A stretch of 64,000 nucleotides of DNA from Lignipirellula cremea (GTDB lineage: Bacteria; Planctomycetota; Planctomycetia; Pirellulales; Pirellulaceae), in NCBI RefSeq assembly GCF_007751035.1, contig NZ_CP036433.1, forward strand, positions 1,035,001 to 1,099,000, read 5' to 3'. This document shows positions 33,814 to 43,359 of the stretch, one piece after another. Numbering within the stretch: position 1 is the first letter of the stretch; the number at the start of each line of letters is the position of its first letter. The translations under genes were made by a program, and so were the position numbers. The notes beneath the pieces were generated by a model. It was not told where the DNA came from. It saw only the letters and a program-made list of their open reading frames with translations, and did not search any database.

Positions 33814-34153
33814 GGGAAGGCGGGGACGGCAGGAAGGAAGCCCGGCAGGCGGGTTTCCGTGACTTCGCTGTCGACATCCAGCAGGAGAACGCACCAAAAG
33901 CCTGGCGTCGCCATGAGCGGTTTCGGCGACGGGGAGGGAGGATTTTCCCCGGCTTGGGGGGCTCCCTCGCGTCGCCGCTGTCGGCAGGAGAAACACGATT
34001 ATACCGTTGACGCCGATTCGTTCCGAGGGCACCTGGCAGGCAGGCTACCGGCAAGGTCGACAGTAGCGTCATATCAGGAGCATTTTCGGGCCCTTTTCCC
34101 GGTCAGGAGGGGAAGATTGTGAACGCTCCTGGATTTTCTGCGGGGAATTGCTC
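33814..34153. other. 340-bp divergent spacer with a probable MFS promoter
   Basis: No gene is seen. On the minus strand a TATAAT box (34003-33998) lies 17 bp after a weak -35 (TCGGAA, 34026-34021), about 185 bp before the MFS start. No repeat family copy is present. Confidence 0.45.
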
Positions 34154-34999
34154 ATGATGGATTCAGGGTCTCTTTTGTCGAATCTTTCGAAGGACACTTC
34201 TATTAGCGCGCCGACTGAAAAATCGAAAGTCGTCACTCGTTCCGCCCCGCTGGGGGAAACGGGCTCCGGCCGCGTACTGGTGGCGATTGCCACCTACAAC
34301 GAAATCGAGAACCTGCCGCAAATTGTGGATGAAATCTATTCGCATTGTCCGCACGTCGATATTCTGGTGATTGACGACAACTCGCCCGACGGCACAGGCG
34401 ACTGGTGCGACGAACGCCTGGTCGAGGATCGCCGCTTTCACTGTATTCATCGACCAGGAAAGCAGGGTTTAGGTTCGGCTACTTTTGCCGGCATGCGGTT
34501 CGCCCTGGAGAACGGCTACGAATACGTAGCGACGATGGACGCCGATTTCAGCCATTCGCCCCGCTTTCTGCCCGACCTGCTGGCCTGTGTCCGCGAAGGG
34601 GTCGACCCGGCCGATGTGGCGATCGGCTCGCGATATGTGGCCGGCGGCGGAGTGCAAGGCTGGCCGCTAAAACGCCGAATCATGAGTCGCCTGATCAATC
34701 TGTACGCCCGGGTTATGCTGGGTCTGCAGGTGCGCGACTGCAGCGGAGCCTTTCGCTGTTACCGCACGAGCGTGCTGCGGGAGCTGGATTTCTCCGACAT
34801 GCAAAGCCAAGGGTATTCTTACCTGGAAGAGATCCTGTGGCGCCTGAAACGGCAGGACGTACGCTTTGCCGAGACGCCCATCCTGTTTGTCGACCGCATC
34901 GCCGGGCAAACCAAAATCAACCTGCGCGAAGCGTTCTCCGCCGTGTGGATTATCTTTCAGCTGGGCCTGAAAAACTGGACCGGGCTGGGCCGCAAGTAG
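34154..34999 (+). CDS. Dolichol/polyprenol-phosphate mannosyltransferase-like GT2 glycosyltransferase
   Basis: The 281-aa protein is a GT2 glycosyltransferase: VLVAIATYNEIENLPQIVDEIY, VLVIDDNSPDGTGD (first Asp motif), YEYVATMDADFSHSPRFLPDLL (DxD) and VAIGSRYVAGGGVQGWPLKRRIMSRLINLYAR follow the DPM1/polyprenol monophosphomannose synthase order. It lacks a C-terminal membrane domain, like soluble Dpm1 forms. It would transfer a sugar, probably mannose, to a polyprenyl phosphate. The neighbouring uppP acts on the same lipid carrier pool, though on the other strand. GGGGA lies seven bases before the ATG at 34154; the next codon is also ATG. Confidence 0.88.
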   Translation: MMDSGSLLSNLSKDTSISAPTEKSKVVTRSAPLGETGSGRVLVAIATYNEIENLPQIVDEIYSHCPHVDILVIDDNSPDGTGDWCDERLVEDRRFHCIHRPGKQGLGSATFAGMRFALENGYEYVATMDADFSHSPRFLPDLLACVREGVDPADVAIGSRYVAGGGVQGWPLKRRIMSRLINLYARVMLGLQVRDCSGAFRCYRTSVLRELDFSDMQSQGYSYLEEILWRLKRQDVRFAETPILFVDRIAGQTKINLREAFSAVWIIFQLGLKNWTGLGRK

Positions 35000-35372
35000 C
35001 AAAGCCGGCTGATCCCGTGAGCCGAACGCCTGGCGTCGGGCAGTTCCTGCGTCTCCTCCTGCCGCAAGTTTTCTCATTCCCCCCAGGCCGGCGGCTCCGT
35101 TGAGAAATACGATCCGATAAGAAATCGCCGAAGGTATTCTTCCCCATTTCCTTGATATCACGCGAAGAAATCGCGATTTGATACCCTCCCGGCCGGCGGC
35201 AGCGGTAACTCAGCGTGGTCGTTGGGGACTTTGCTAGTTCGATCTCGCATTGAGCGCACCGGCTTCTGCGTCACCCGGAAGAACGGGCGGCCAGAGTCTT
35301 GCCGCCCCAGGGGTTTTCCCGGTGATGCGAAAACCGAGGTTGTTTTCGCTCGTTTCCAACCCCCGTGAAGTT
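35000..35372. other. 373-bp spacer between convergent genes
   Basis: No gene is seen between the glycosyltransferase stop and the RND gene stop. A perfect 12-bp palindrome AAATCGCGATTT is at 35168-35179. No terminator with a T run is evident. Confidence 0.4.
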
Positions 35373-38300
35373 CTATTTCGGCCGGCGACGGGCGTGTTCG
35401 TCGGCGGCCTCTTCGCTGTCCAGGTCCGTAGGACGCAGGTGATACTTTTCGTTGATCGGCAGTTCGTCTTCCTCATGGCCGGGGGCGACCGGCGACGGAT
35501 CGTCCAGCGGATGGCCGTTGCCGATCGTGGGCGCCGTCCCGGGGTACGATGGATGCGTGTCCTCGGCGTCCGGCGCGGCGGCGTTCTTTTCGGCGATCAC
35601 CGCCGGCGCGGTCGCGGGCACGGCGTCGAAGTTTCTGTCCTCGTCACTGCGGGACAGACGCTGCAGCAGAGCGACCGTGGCGGCGCGTGCTTCCAGCGAC
35701 AGGCTGAATAGCGTCGGCGCCAGAAACAGCGTAAAGATGGTCGACACCAGCAGACCGCCCAGCAGCACGCTGCCCAGGCCGCAGTACAACTCGCTGCCGG
35801 CCCCGGGGAACAGCACCAGCGGAGCCAGGCCAAACACCGTGGTGGTCGTCGTCATAAAGATCGGACGGATACGGGTGCGGACGCTTTCCAGAATAGCCGA
35901 TTCGGGATCGTAACCTTCTTCTCGCATATAAATCAGACCCTGGTGCACAATCAGAATCGCGTTGTTCACCACCGTACCGATCAGAATCACGAAGCCCAGC
36001 ATGGTGAGCACGTCGAGCGTTTGCGGCGCGGGCGGGGCAATGCCCTGCACGCTGGCCAGAAAGAACTGGTACTTGCTGAGTAGCTGCAGACCCAGCACCC
36101 CGCCGACCGCCCCCAGCGGCACGGTCAGAATGATCACAAACGGATACAGCCACGATTCAAACAGGGCCGCCATCAACAGGTAGGTAATCAAGAGCGCCAG
36201 CAGCACCGGCAGACGCAGCGCCCGCCAGGTGTCTGACAGTTTGTCGGCGGCGCCGGCCAGGTTGACTTTATAGCCGTTGTTCAGCTGCCCACTGGTGCGA
36301 AGCGGGGTGACAATTTGATCCTGGATCAGGCGGATCGACTCTTCCAGCGAAATATCCAAAGGCGGCGTCACTTGCACCGTAATGGTGCGCTCCCGCTCCC
36401 GGTGGTTGATCTGTTCCGGCCCGCTGCGAATGTCGATATTCGCCAGCGCTCCTACGGGCACCACGCGCCCGCTGGGAATGGCGACCGGCAGACTGGCGAT
36501 GTCCTGCGTGTGTTCCACGCTGCGATCGCTGCCGATAATCACCAGGTCGATCTTGTCGTTATTCAGGTAGTAGTCGGCTGCATAGGCGCCGTCGACCAGG
36601 GCGTTGATGGTGTAACCCAGGTCGGTTGTGCTGATGCCCATGCCGGCTGCTTCGAACAGTTTGGGCTGGACGTGCACCTCGGGACTCGACAGATCCAGGC
36701 TGGGGATCGGCCGCAGCTGGGCGTTGGGGATAATGGCCTGGGAACCGGGCATCGCCCCGGAGATCTGGCCCATCATCTGGCCGGCCATGCCGACCAGCGT
36801 TTCCAGTTCCGGGCCGCTGATTTCAATATCGATTGACCGGCTGCCCTGCAGGCCGCGTTCAAACAGGCTGGACTGGAACGCCACCACGAACGAACCCGGC
36901 AGGTGGGGCGCTTTCTCCCCTTTGGCTTCCAGCGCGGCGATTTCTTCGGCCGTTTTCGGTCGGAACTTGCTTTGAATCAGGGTGATCAGTTCGCCCACGC
37001 GGGTCGGTTCGGTGGAACGTAAACCAAGGAACACCTGGCGACCGCGGGCGACGTAGAAGAAGTCGGCGATCGGCGGGTAATCCAGCTCGGCCGCTTCGGG
37101 GCTTTCCGGATCGATGTTCCAGTAAGGCTCCAGCGTATCTTCCACCTCCTGGCCCAGCGCCATCAGCTGATCCACGTTGTAACCGGGCGGCGGAAAGACC
37201 AGGCAGATCACCAGGTTTTTGTTGCCGTTAGGCAGGTACTCAATTTTGGGACGCAGCATCCAGGTAAACATCACCGCCAGCGCCACCATGCCGACCACAA
37301 TCGCCAGTCGCCGCAGCACGCCCTGCATGGCCCAGCGATTGATGGCGACGACCCCCTTGGTAAAGGCGCTGGTCCGATCCTCGTTGCCCAGGATCGAGCC
37401 GACCTGTTCCCGCCGCTTCGGCAGGATACGGGCGGCCAGCGTGGGAATCACCGTGATACTGACAATCAGCGACAGGCCCACCGCAAAGCTGATCGCCAGG
37501 GCGATATCGCGGAACAACTGGCCCGCCTGTTCCTGCACAAAGATCACGGGCAAAAACACCGCCAGCGTGGTCGCCGTGGAGGCGAACACAGCGCCCCACA
37601 CCTCGCGACCGGCCCGGTAGGCGGCGTTGTAGGGCGTCTCGCCGTTCTGGTAGTGCCGATAAATGTTCTCCAGCACCACCACCGCGTTATCGACCAGCAT
37701 ACCGACCGCAAACGACAGACCGGCCAGGCTGATCACATTCAGCGAGCGGCCCATCAGGGCCAGCATTAAAAAGGTGCCGATGATACTGATCGGAATCGCC
37801 AGACCGACCACCAGGGCGCCGCGGGCAAACCAGAAACCGGCCCCCAGAATGAGCGCCAGCGTCACCACAAACAGCCACGGCGAAACGTACATCGCCGCCA
37901 GGGCGGATACCAGTATCAACGGAGCAAACACCATGGTGCGATAGCCCAGGTGCAGGAACGTCATCAGAATCATGATCGTCAAGGCGCCGCCCAGAATGAT
38001 GTTCTGGTTCACCAGCCCCACCGACGAATAGATATAGTCGGTTTCGTCGTAAACCTGCTGCATCTCCAGGCCGCGATCTTTCAGGACCGTGGCGTTCAGC
38101 CGGGCGGCCGTCGCTCGCAGGCCGTCCATCACATCCAGCACGTTGGCGCCTGTTTCTCGCTGGCAGTTACAGGCCAGGGCAAAGTCGCCGAACCGTCGCA
38201 CAAAGCCGTCGGGTTTGCGATAGCCGAGCTTCACGGTCGCCACATCGCGCACGTAGATGGGCCGTCCATCCTCCACGGCCAGCAACTGCTGGGCGACCTC

Positions 38301-39170
38301 TTCCTCGGAACGGAACTGTCCCAGCGTGCGGACCACATAACGGCGCTTGCCGTCCCACAGGTCGCCGGCGGAGGTGTCCTTGTTCTGGGCCCTCAGCACC
38401 AGTCGAACATCCTGCACGGTCAGACCGCGCGCCGCCAGTTTGTCGGGGTCGACAATCACCTGCATTTCTGGATCACGGCCGCCAAATACCGAGGAGTTAG
38501 AGACGCCGTCGACACGTTCAAATTCCGGTTCGATTTCATCTTCCACGAATTTTCGCATCGTGGAGATGTCGATCTTTTTGGGGAGCAGCTCCGCCACGGC
38601 CGGGTTGGCCGCCTGGGCCCGTCGCAATCGCAGCATGGACAGGCCTGGGTTGCCCGCTTCCAGCACTTCGTCGAGGGCCGCTTTGGAATCCGGGTGTTTG
38701 GCCTGGAACTCTTTGATCTGTTCGGGGCTGGGCATCCGCGCGCCCAGGATGAACCAGGCGATTGGCTGGTCGGAGGAGCTGCTGGCCCGGATCACCGGTT
38801 CATCGGCGTCTTCGGGGTATTCGGGCACCTGCTGCAGGTTGCTGTTCACTTTGAGCAGGGCTTCCTGCATGTTGGCGCCGACGCCAAACTCCATCACGAT
38901 CGTGGCCAGGGAGTCGGCTGACTCCGAACTCATTTTCACCACGCCTTCAACGCTTTTGAGATACTCTTCCTGCTCCAGGATGATCTCCTGTTCAATCTCC
39001 TGGGGGCTGGCGCCCGGCCAGCGCGTTTCAATGGTGATCGACGGCGTATCGACCTCGGGCGTCAGTTGCATCGGCATGCTGAACAGCGCGACGGTCCCAA
39101 ACAGGGCGAGCAGCAGCACGCCCACGGCGACCTTTACCGGGTTCTGGATACAGGCTTCAATGGGGTGCAT
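35373..39170 (-). CDS. RND efflux pump, inner-membrane transporter (AcrB/HAE1-like)
   Basis: The 1265-aa protein has the RND layout: an N-terminal helix (CIQNPVKVAVGVLLLALFGTVALF), a large periplasmic loop, a helix bundle with GMLVDNAVVVLENIYRH in helix 4, a second periplasmic loop, and a final bundle with GTVVNNAILIVHQGLIYMREEG. It exceeds AcrB (about 1049 aa) by over 200 residues, part in the first periplasmic loop (ILGARMPSPEQIKEFQAKHPDSKAALDEVLEAG..) and about 90 in a C-terminal charged tail. In helix 4 the second Asp of the AcrB pair is Asn (VDN). It should export small molecules with the adaptor encoded just upstream in the same operon. Start at 39170 (MHPIEACIQNPVK) fits the family. 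Confidence 0.93.
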   Translation of the reverse strand: MHPIEACIQNPVKVAVGVLLLALFGTVALFSMPMQLTPEVDTPSITIETRWPGASPQEIEQEIILEQEEYLKSVEGVVKMSSESADSLATIVMEFGVGANMQEALLKVNSNLQQVPEYPEDADEPVIRASSSSDQPIAWFILGARMPSPEQIKEFQAKHPDSKAALDEVLEAGNPGLSMLRLRRAQAANPAVAELLPKKIDISTMRKFVEDEIEPEFERVDGVSNSSVFGGRDPEMQVIVDPDKLAARGLTVQDVRLVLRAQNKDTSAGDLWDGKRRYVVRTLGQFRSEEEVAQQLLAVEDGRPIYVRDVATVKLGYRKPDGFVRRFGDFALACNCQRETGANVLDVMDGLRATAARLNATVLKDRGLEMQQVYDETDYIYSSVGLVNQNIILGGALTIMILMTFLHLGYRTMVFAPLILVSALAAMYVSPWLFVVTLALILGAGFWFARGALVVGLAIPISIIGTFLMLALMGRSLNVISLAGLSFAVGMLVDNAVVVLENIYRHYQNGETPYNAAYRAGREVWGAVFASTATTLAVFLPVIFVQEQAGQLFRDIALAISFAVGLSLIVSITVIPTLAARILPKRREQVGSILGNEDRTSAFTKGVVAINRWAMQGVLRRLAIVVGMVALAVMFTWMLRPKIEYLPNGNKNLVICLVFPPPGYNVDQLMALGQEVEDTLEPYWNIDPESPEAAELDYPPIADFFYVARGRQVFLGLRSTEPTRVGELITLIQSKFRPKTAEEIAALEAKGEKAPHLPGSFVVAFQSSLFERGLQGSRSIDIEISGPELETLVGMAGQMMGQISGAMPGSQAIIPNAQLRPIPSLDLSSPEVHVQPKLFEAAGMGISTTDLGYTINALVDGAYAADYYLNNDKIDLVIIGSDRSVEHTQDIASLPVAIPSGRVVPVGALANIDIRSGPEQINHRERERTITVQVTPPLDISLEESIRLIQDQIVTPLRTSGQLNNGYKVNLAGAADKLSDTWRALRLPVLLALLITYLLMAALFESWLYPFVIILTVPLGAVGGVLGLQLLSKYQFFLASVQGIAPPAPQTLDVLTMLGFVILIGTVVNNAILIVHQGLIYMREEGYDPESAILESVRTRIRPIFMTTTTTVFGLAPLVLFPGAGSELYCGLGSVLLGGLLVSTIFTLFLAPTLFSLSLEARAATVALLQRLSRSDEDRNFDAVPATAPAVIAEKNAAAPDAEDTHPSYPGTAPTIGNGHPLDDPSPVAPGHEEDELPINEKYHLRPTDLDSEEAADEHARRRPK

Positions 39171-39329
39171 GGCGGTTCGCTGATCGCGTGACGGAAGGAG
39201 GCGTGAGGGAAGGAAGGTCGGCCCGGGCTCATCAGCCCCAGCGGCATGTTTCACAAGAGTGAAAGATCATTGCGTGTAAATTTTGGCTGGCGACGGGATG
39301 CACGCAGGATCCGGCAGGGCGAGTCAACG

Positions 39330-40613
39330 TTACTCCTGATAAGTCGCCATTTTGGCGACGCGGATCGGCTGGTTGGGCCGCAGTCGCTCGTTGCCGCCGA
39401 CCACCACCAGATCGTCGGCGCTCAGGCCGCCCAGCACCTGGATATACTGCCCCAGTCCGGCGCCGATCGCCACGGTCATCGGTTTGGCGACGTACCCTTT
39501 CGTTTGCGGATCTTCGACGGCGACGTAGACCAGGATCGAACGGCCGCCCAGGACCAGAGCGTCTTTGGGGACCAGCAGCACTTCGGTTTCTGCTTCCACG
39601 GCGATGGTCACGCTGCAGAACATGCCGGGCCGCAGCAGCGGCAGGCCGTTGACTTCCTCGTTCTGGATGCGAATCCGCACCGGGAATGTGCGGGTGTTGA
39701 CGTCGCCCTGGGGGGTGATACTGGTGACCTTCTGTTCGAAGATGCGATCGGGCAGGCCGTCGAAACGGACATGGGCCGACATGCCGGGCCGCAGTGCAGG
39801 GATGTACTGTTCACTGACGCCGACTTCGATTTCGACCTCGTCGATTTCAATGATCTCGGCCGCCGGATCGCCGCGCGACAGCCAGGCGCCGACTTCGGTG
39901 TAGGTCTTCGTGACAAAGCCGTTAAAAGGAGATCGCAGACGGTGTTTCGCCAGTCGACTTTTGAGCAGGTTGATGGCCGCGTCGGCAATCACCACGCGGG
40001 CCCGGGCCTGGGCGATCTGATCCAGCCGGGCGCCTTCGGTCATCGACTTGTATTCGGCCTGGGCTCCCCGGTACGCTTCCCGTGCTTCGAGCGATTCGGC
40101 CATCGCCAGTTCGTACTCTTCCTGCGTGACGGTACGGCCCTGGCGGTACAGGTCCTCGTACCGTTTGCGGCGGGCCTCGGCGTACTTGTTGCGGGCTTCG
40201 GTCGAAGCCAGCCGGGCCGCGGCGATATCGGTGTCGCCGCTGCGCTGCAATTCATCCAGAGCGTGCTGCCGCAGCTGCATTTCGCCTTCGGCCGCCGTGA
40301 TCTCCAGCTCCAGCGTATCGGTCAGTAGCTGGGCGACGGTGCCATCGGCCGACACGCGATCGCCGGGCCGCAGGGGGAATTCGGTCACGCGGCCATCCAC
40401 GGCGCTGCCGATCACGCTACGCCGCATCGGCAGCACGGTTCCCACGAAACTCCGTCCCGAAGCCATCTTGCGGGAGATGACCTTGGCCGCCGTAATCGCC
40501 GACGCCGGCGCTGCCGGAGCCTGAGCCAGCAGGATCGTTTCTGGAGCCAGCAAGGCCGCAGCCATAACGGCGACCGTCAGGGGAAGAAACCGGTTCACAG
40601 GACAATACTTCAT
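39330..40613 (-). CDS. RND efflux periplasmic adaptor (HlyD/AcrA-like)
   Basis: The 427-aa protein has a signal region (MKYCPVNRFLPLTVAVMAAALLAPE). A biotinyl-lipoyl-like half (GSAVDGRVTEFPLRPGDRVSADGTVAQL) is followed by a coiled-coil hairpin with RRKRYEDLYRQGRTVTQEEYELAMAE, the second lipoyl half (HRLRSPFNGFVTKTYTEVGAWLSRGDPAAEII), and beta-barrel and membrane-proximal domains. It links the RND pump to an outer-membrane channel; no TolC-like gene is present here. Its ATG overlaps the marR stop (ATGA), with AAGG eight bases upstream, so it is translated with marR. Confidence 0.92.
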   Translation of the reverse strand: MKYCPVNRFLPLTVAVMAAALLAPETILLAQAPAAPASAITAAKVISRKMASGRSFVGTVLPMRRSVIGSAVDGRVTEFPLRPGDRVSADGTVAQLLTDTLELEITAAEGEMQLRQHALDELQRSGDTDIAAARLASTEARNKYAEARRKRYEDLYRQGRTVTQEEYELAMAESLEAREAYRGAQAEYKSMTEGARLDQIAQARARVVIADAAINLLKSRLAKHRLRSPFNGFVTKTYTEVGAWLSRGDPAAEIIEIDEVEIEVGVSEQYIPALRPGMSAHVRFDGLPDRIFEQKVTSITPQGDVNTRTFPVRIRIQNEEVNGLPLLRPGMFCSVTIAVEAETEVLLVPKDALVLGGRSILVYVAVEDPQTKGYVAKPMTVAIGAGLGQYIQVLGGLSADDLVVVGGNERLRPNQPIRVAKMATYQE

Positions 40614-41065
40614 GGAGAGCCTTCCAGCGTCAAATTGCATTGCAAGTTCGTCTGAACTTTTTCGAGCAGCGACTTCAGCAGATCGAGTTCGCAAGGGGTT
40701 AATCCGGTGCTGGCGTGGGCCCGCACCCGCAATGCGCATTCGATAATGGTCTGCCACACCGGTTCGGCGCCTTGTAAAGGCTGGATCAGTTTACGACGTC
40801 GGTCGGTCGGGCAGACGTCGCGCCGGATCCAGCCGTCCCGTTCCATCCGATCCAGCACGCCGACCAGCGTGGGGGGTTCAATCTGCATTCGCTGGGCCAG
40901 CTCGTTCTGGGAAAGTGGGCCCTCGAGAGCCAGATACCCCAACGTTTGGCACTGGCGATAGGTGATCCCCTGCGGCGCCAGTTCTTCGTTTATGGCTCGT
41001 TGGTAAGCATGGGCGGTGGTAATCAACCAGTAGCCGATGCTGTTCCTGAAATCGTATTCCAGCAC
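40610..41065 (-). CDS. MarR-family transcriptional regulator of the efflux operon
   Basis: The 151-aa protein has the MarR winged helix: TYRQCQTLGYLALEGPLSQNELAQRMQIEPPTLVGVLDRMERDGWIRRDVCPTDRRRKLIQP with the DxRxK/R wing. It is the first gene of the operon, with a GTG start at 41065, and overlaps the adaptor gene by 4 bp. It most likely represses its own operon: a consensus promoter is 40-70 bp upstream and an inverted half-site pair covers the expected transcription start. Confidence 0.93.
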   Translation of the reverse strand: MLEYDFRNSIGYWLITTAHAYQRAINEELAPQGITYRQCQTLGYLALEGPLSQNELAQRMQIEPPTLVGVLDRMERDGWIRRDVCPTDRRRKLIQPLQGAEPVWQTIIECALRVRAHASTGLTPCELDLLKSLLEKVQTNLQCNLTLEGSP

Positions 41066-41084
41066 AAATCAATGCCTCATTTAC

Positions 41085-41100
41085 TTAGCGCACGAACTAA
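41085..41100. promoter_or_regulatory. Putative MarR operator
   Basis: TTAG-N8-CTAA forms an inverted half-site pair that starts about 5 bp downstream of the -10 box of the marR promoter, where repressor binding would block transcription start. The inner bases are only partly symmetric. Confidence 0.45.
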
Positions 41101-41104
41101 TTTC

Positions 41105-41133
41105 AGGATAGCCAGCGCGGATCCGTTCGTCAA
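41105..41133 (-). promoter_or_regulatory. Promoter of the marR-adaptor-RND operon
   Basis: On the minus strand TTGACG (41133-41128), a 17-bp spacer and TATCCT (41110-41105) make a good sigma-70-type promoter. Transcription would start near 41098 and yield a leader of about 33 nt. Confidence 0.7.
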
Positions 41134-41307
41134 CAACTTTTGCTACCACCATGCTAGCAGCACTCGTGCGAAGACAAGGCCGGGCGCGGGGCGATCCGCC
41201 ATCCCTTTTTTCTGTCCGGGTCCCGTCGGATGAGAAGCTGTGACGATCCGGGAGAATCGCCGGAAACAGAGGCGCCGGACGGAACTTCCCGGCCGCTCCT
41301 GGCCGTG

Positions 41308-41316
41308 TGTTACAAT
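41308..41316 (+). promoter_or_regulatory. Extended -10 promoter for the cyclase-repeat gene
   Basis: TGTTACAAT matches an extended -10 element, about 80 bp before the start codon at 41397. The -35 region is weak. Confidence 0.4.
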
Positions 41317-41353
41317 CGCCTGCCCCACTGCCGCTGACCAGACGGCCGTTCCT

Positions 41354-41387
41354 CCTGCCGCCCCGATAGACCTGCCGCCCCGATAGA
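41354..41387. repeat. 17-bp perfect tandem duplication
   Basis: CCTGCCGCCCCGATAGA occurs twice head to tail in the leader of the following gene, just before its ribosome site. Confidence 0.7.
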
Positions 41388-41396
41388 GAGGTTCTC

Positions 41397-43295
41397 ATGC
41401 GTACTGCTTTGCCGCTGCTGTTGATGCTGGCCTGGTGCGGAATGTCCGGCGAACCGGTCCGGCCGGTTGTCGCCGCCGAAGGGAAAACGCGGGTGGACGC
41501 CGACTCGGTTGTCGACTTTGTGCTGGCCTGTCAGAAAGAGAATGGCGCCTTTGGCCCGCCCGACCACTCCTACACCGATGCGGCCTGGAACTATCCGGCG
41601 GTTTGCATCCTGCAGCGGCTGGGCGAACCGGTCCCCCGGCCCGAAGCCGTGATGCAGCACGGCCTGGGCCAGCCGGCCGGCCATGTCGGTTATGGGCACT
41701 GGCTGTTCTTTCATCAGCATCAGTTGCGACACCTGCTGAAGCAGCCGCTGGCGACCCGCCAGAAAACCGTACGGCTGCAGCATCAGGGGTTTGAGGTCCG
41801 CTACTACGGCAGTCCGTTCGCCGTCGAAGGAGAGGCGATCTTCCAGGCGGCCGGCGGATCGCAGCCGCACCCGGCCGACGCCGACGCCGCGGAGCTGGGC
41901 TATTACAACCTGTCGTCCCTGTATTACCTGCTGGCCGGACTCCAGGCGTCGCACCGCACCGCAGCGAACCCGGCCGAGCTGATCGCCTTTATCCAGCAGC
42001 GGCAAGCGCCGGGCGGCGGATTCGTCGATCTCCGCACGGCCGACGGCAAGCTGGAAGAGGAAGAGGCCCACGTTGCGCATACCTTCCAGGCGATCGCCGC
42101 CCTGGAACTGCTGGGCGGCACGGTTCCCGACCCGGCTGGCTGTGTGAAGTTTCTCCAGTCCTGCCAGACGACCGACGGCGGCTTCCGCTGGAATCCGCAG
42201 GCTGACCTGCCCGGCAATCGGGCCGATGTGTACTACGCCTGGGCTGCCGCCCGAGCGCTCCGCCTGCTGGACGCCGAGCCGACCGACGCGGCCGGCTGTA
42301 TCGCCTGGATCAATCGGCTGCAGAACGCTGACGGCGGCTTTGGCGACCAGCCCGGCTGGCGCTCCCGCTTGTACAGCACCTGGTACGCCGTCGATGCGCT
42401 GGCGGCCGTGGCCGGCGATCCGCGACCGGCGATCACGGCCAAAACGGTCGACGTCAAAGAGCCGACTGCCTTGCCGGCCGGTCTGACGATCTACCAGGGC
42501 GTGTGCAAGGCGCCGTTGCTGGCGGCGGAAGACTTGCCTGGCCTGGCGTCCCGCGGGTTCTCCTGGCTGGCGCTCAAGTCGGAAGACTTCGCCCTGGCGT
42601 CGTCGTTAAGGGCGGTCGGGCTGAAGCAGGAGCCGGCGGTCGAAGTCGTCCTCTGCCCCGAGGCTTACCCGCATCGGGCGCAGCGCTGGGGCGGAGCATC
42701 GCTGCATCATATCGGCAACTTTACCCTGGATCCCGATGCGACCGCGGCCGAACGGGCCGTGTGGGACAAAGCCCACGAGCACGGCCAGGCGAACCTTTCC
42801 TGGCGGGAATACGGCCGCCAGGTAATCGGGCCGATGCGACGCGCCGGCAGCCTGGTGTATCCCGAACAGGATTTTGAGATGGAGCATGCCTACCAGGCGT
42901 ACGACGCCGGGCTGGCCAGCGACGAAGGCTACAACGCCATGCTGGTCGGCTTTAACTGGACGCCGCGTGACTTTGTCCGCGTGTTCCCCTGGCGGGAGCG
43001 GTACGTCGACAAGTTGACGCCGATCGCCGATGTCGACGCCCATGGCGATCTGGCCAAATGGTCGCCGCAGCTGGATCACACCCGGCAACTTTACCTGGCG
43101 AGCGGTCCCGGTGACGCCGCGTTCCAGGAGGCGGCCCGGCAAGGCCGCGTGGTCTGTGTTGTCGCCGGCATCGAAGGGGAGCCGAACGTGATTTACGGTC
43201 CGCCTGCCGCCGTTGCTTTCGTCAAGAGTCGCCTCGCCCAGTGGCAAGGGTGGGAGGCAGACCCGGCCGGCGCCGCACCGATCAACGATCGTTGA
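41397..43295 (+). CDS. Secreted protein with terpenoid-cyclase/prenyltransferase-type repeats and an unknown C-terminal half
   Basis: The 632-aa product has a signal peptide (MRTALPLLLMLAWCGMSG). Residues 35-345 hold alpha/alpha-toroid repeats with QW-like turns: ENGAFGPPD, APGGGFVDL, TDGGFRWNP, ADGGFGDQP. Squalene cyclase catalytic motifs (DXDD) are not visible, so it is probably a toroid scaffold, not a cyclase. Residues 360-620 form a second domain of unknown kind with many conserved-looking Trp and His residues (GFNWTPRDFVRVFPWRERYVDKLTPIADVDAHG). GAGAGG lies five bases upstream of the ATG. It is followed on the same strand by the PSD-cytochrome gene 64 bp later. Confidence 0.75.
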   Translation: MRTALPLLLMLAWCGMSGEPVRPVVAAEGKTRVDADSVVDFVLACQKENGAFGPPDHSYTDAAWNYPAVCILQRLGEPVPRPEAVMQHGLGQPAGHVGYGHWLFFHQHQLRHLLKQPLATRQKTVRLQHQGFEVRYYGSPFAVEGEAIFQAAGGSQPHPADADAAELGYYNLSSLYYLLAGLQASHRTAANPAELIAFIQQRQAPGGGFVDLRTADGKLEEEEAHVAHTFQAIAALELLGGTVPDPAGCVKFLQSCQTTDGGFRWNPQADLPGNRADVYYAWAAARALRLLDAEPTDAAGCIAWINRLQNADGGFGDQPGWRSRLYSTWYAVDALAAVAGDPRPAITAKTVDVKEPTALPAGLTIYQGVCKAPLLAAEDLPGLASRGFSWLALKSEDFALASSLRAVGLKQEPAVEVVLCPEAYPHRAQRWGGASLHHIGNFTLDPDATAAERAVWDKAHEHGQANLSWREYGRQVIGPMRRAGSLVYPEQDFEMEHAYQAYDAGLASDEGYNAMLVGFNWTPRDFVRVFPWRERYVDKLTPIADVDAHGDLAKWSPQLDHTRQLYLASGPGDAAFQEAARQGRVVCVVAGIEGEPNVIYGPPAAVAFVKSRLAQWQGWEADPAGAAPINDR

Positions 43296-43359
43296 AGTGT
43301 AGGGGCGTCGCTGGTTACAATGGACGTGCGATCTTTTGGGTAATGAGGAATCATTGAGC

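Larger units (their letters stand above)
41066..41396. other. 331-bp divergent control region
   Basis: The spacer holds the marR promoter and operator (41085-41133), an extended -10 box for the plus-strand gene (41308-41316), and a 17-bp tandem duplication (41354-41387). Confidence 0.6.
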
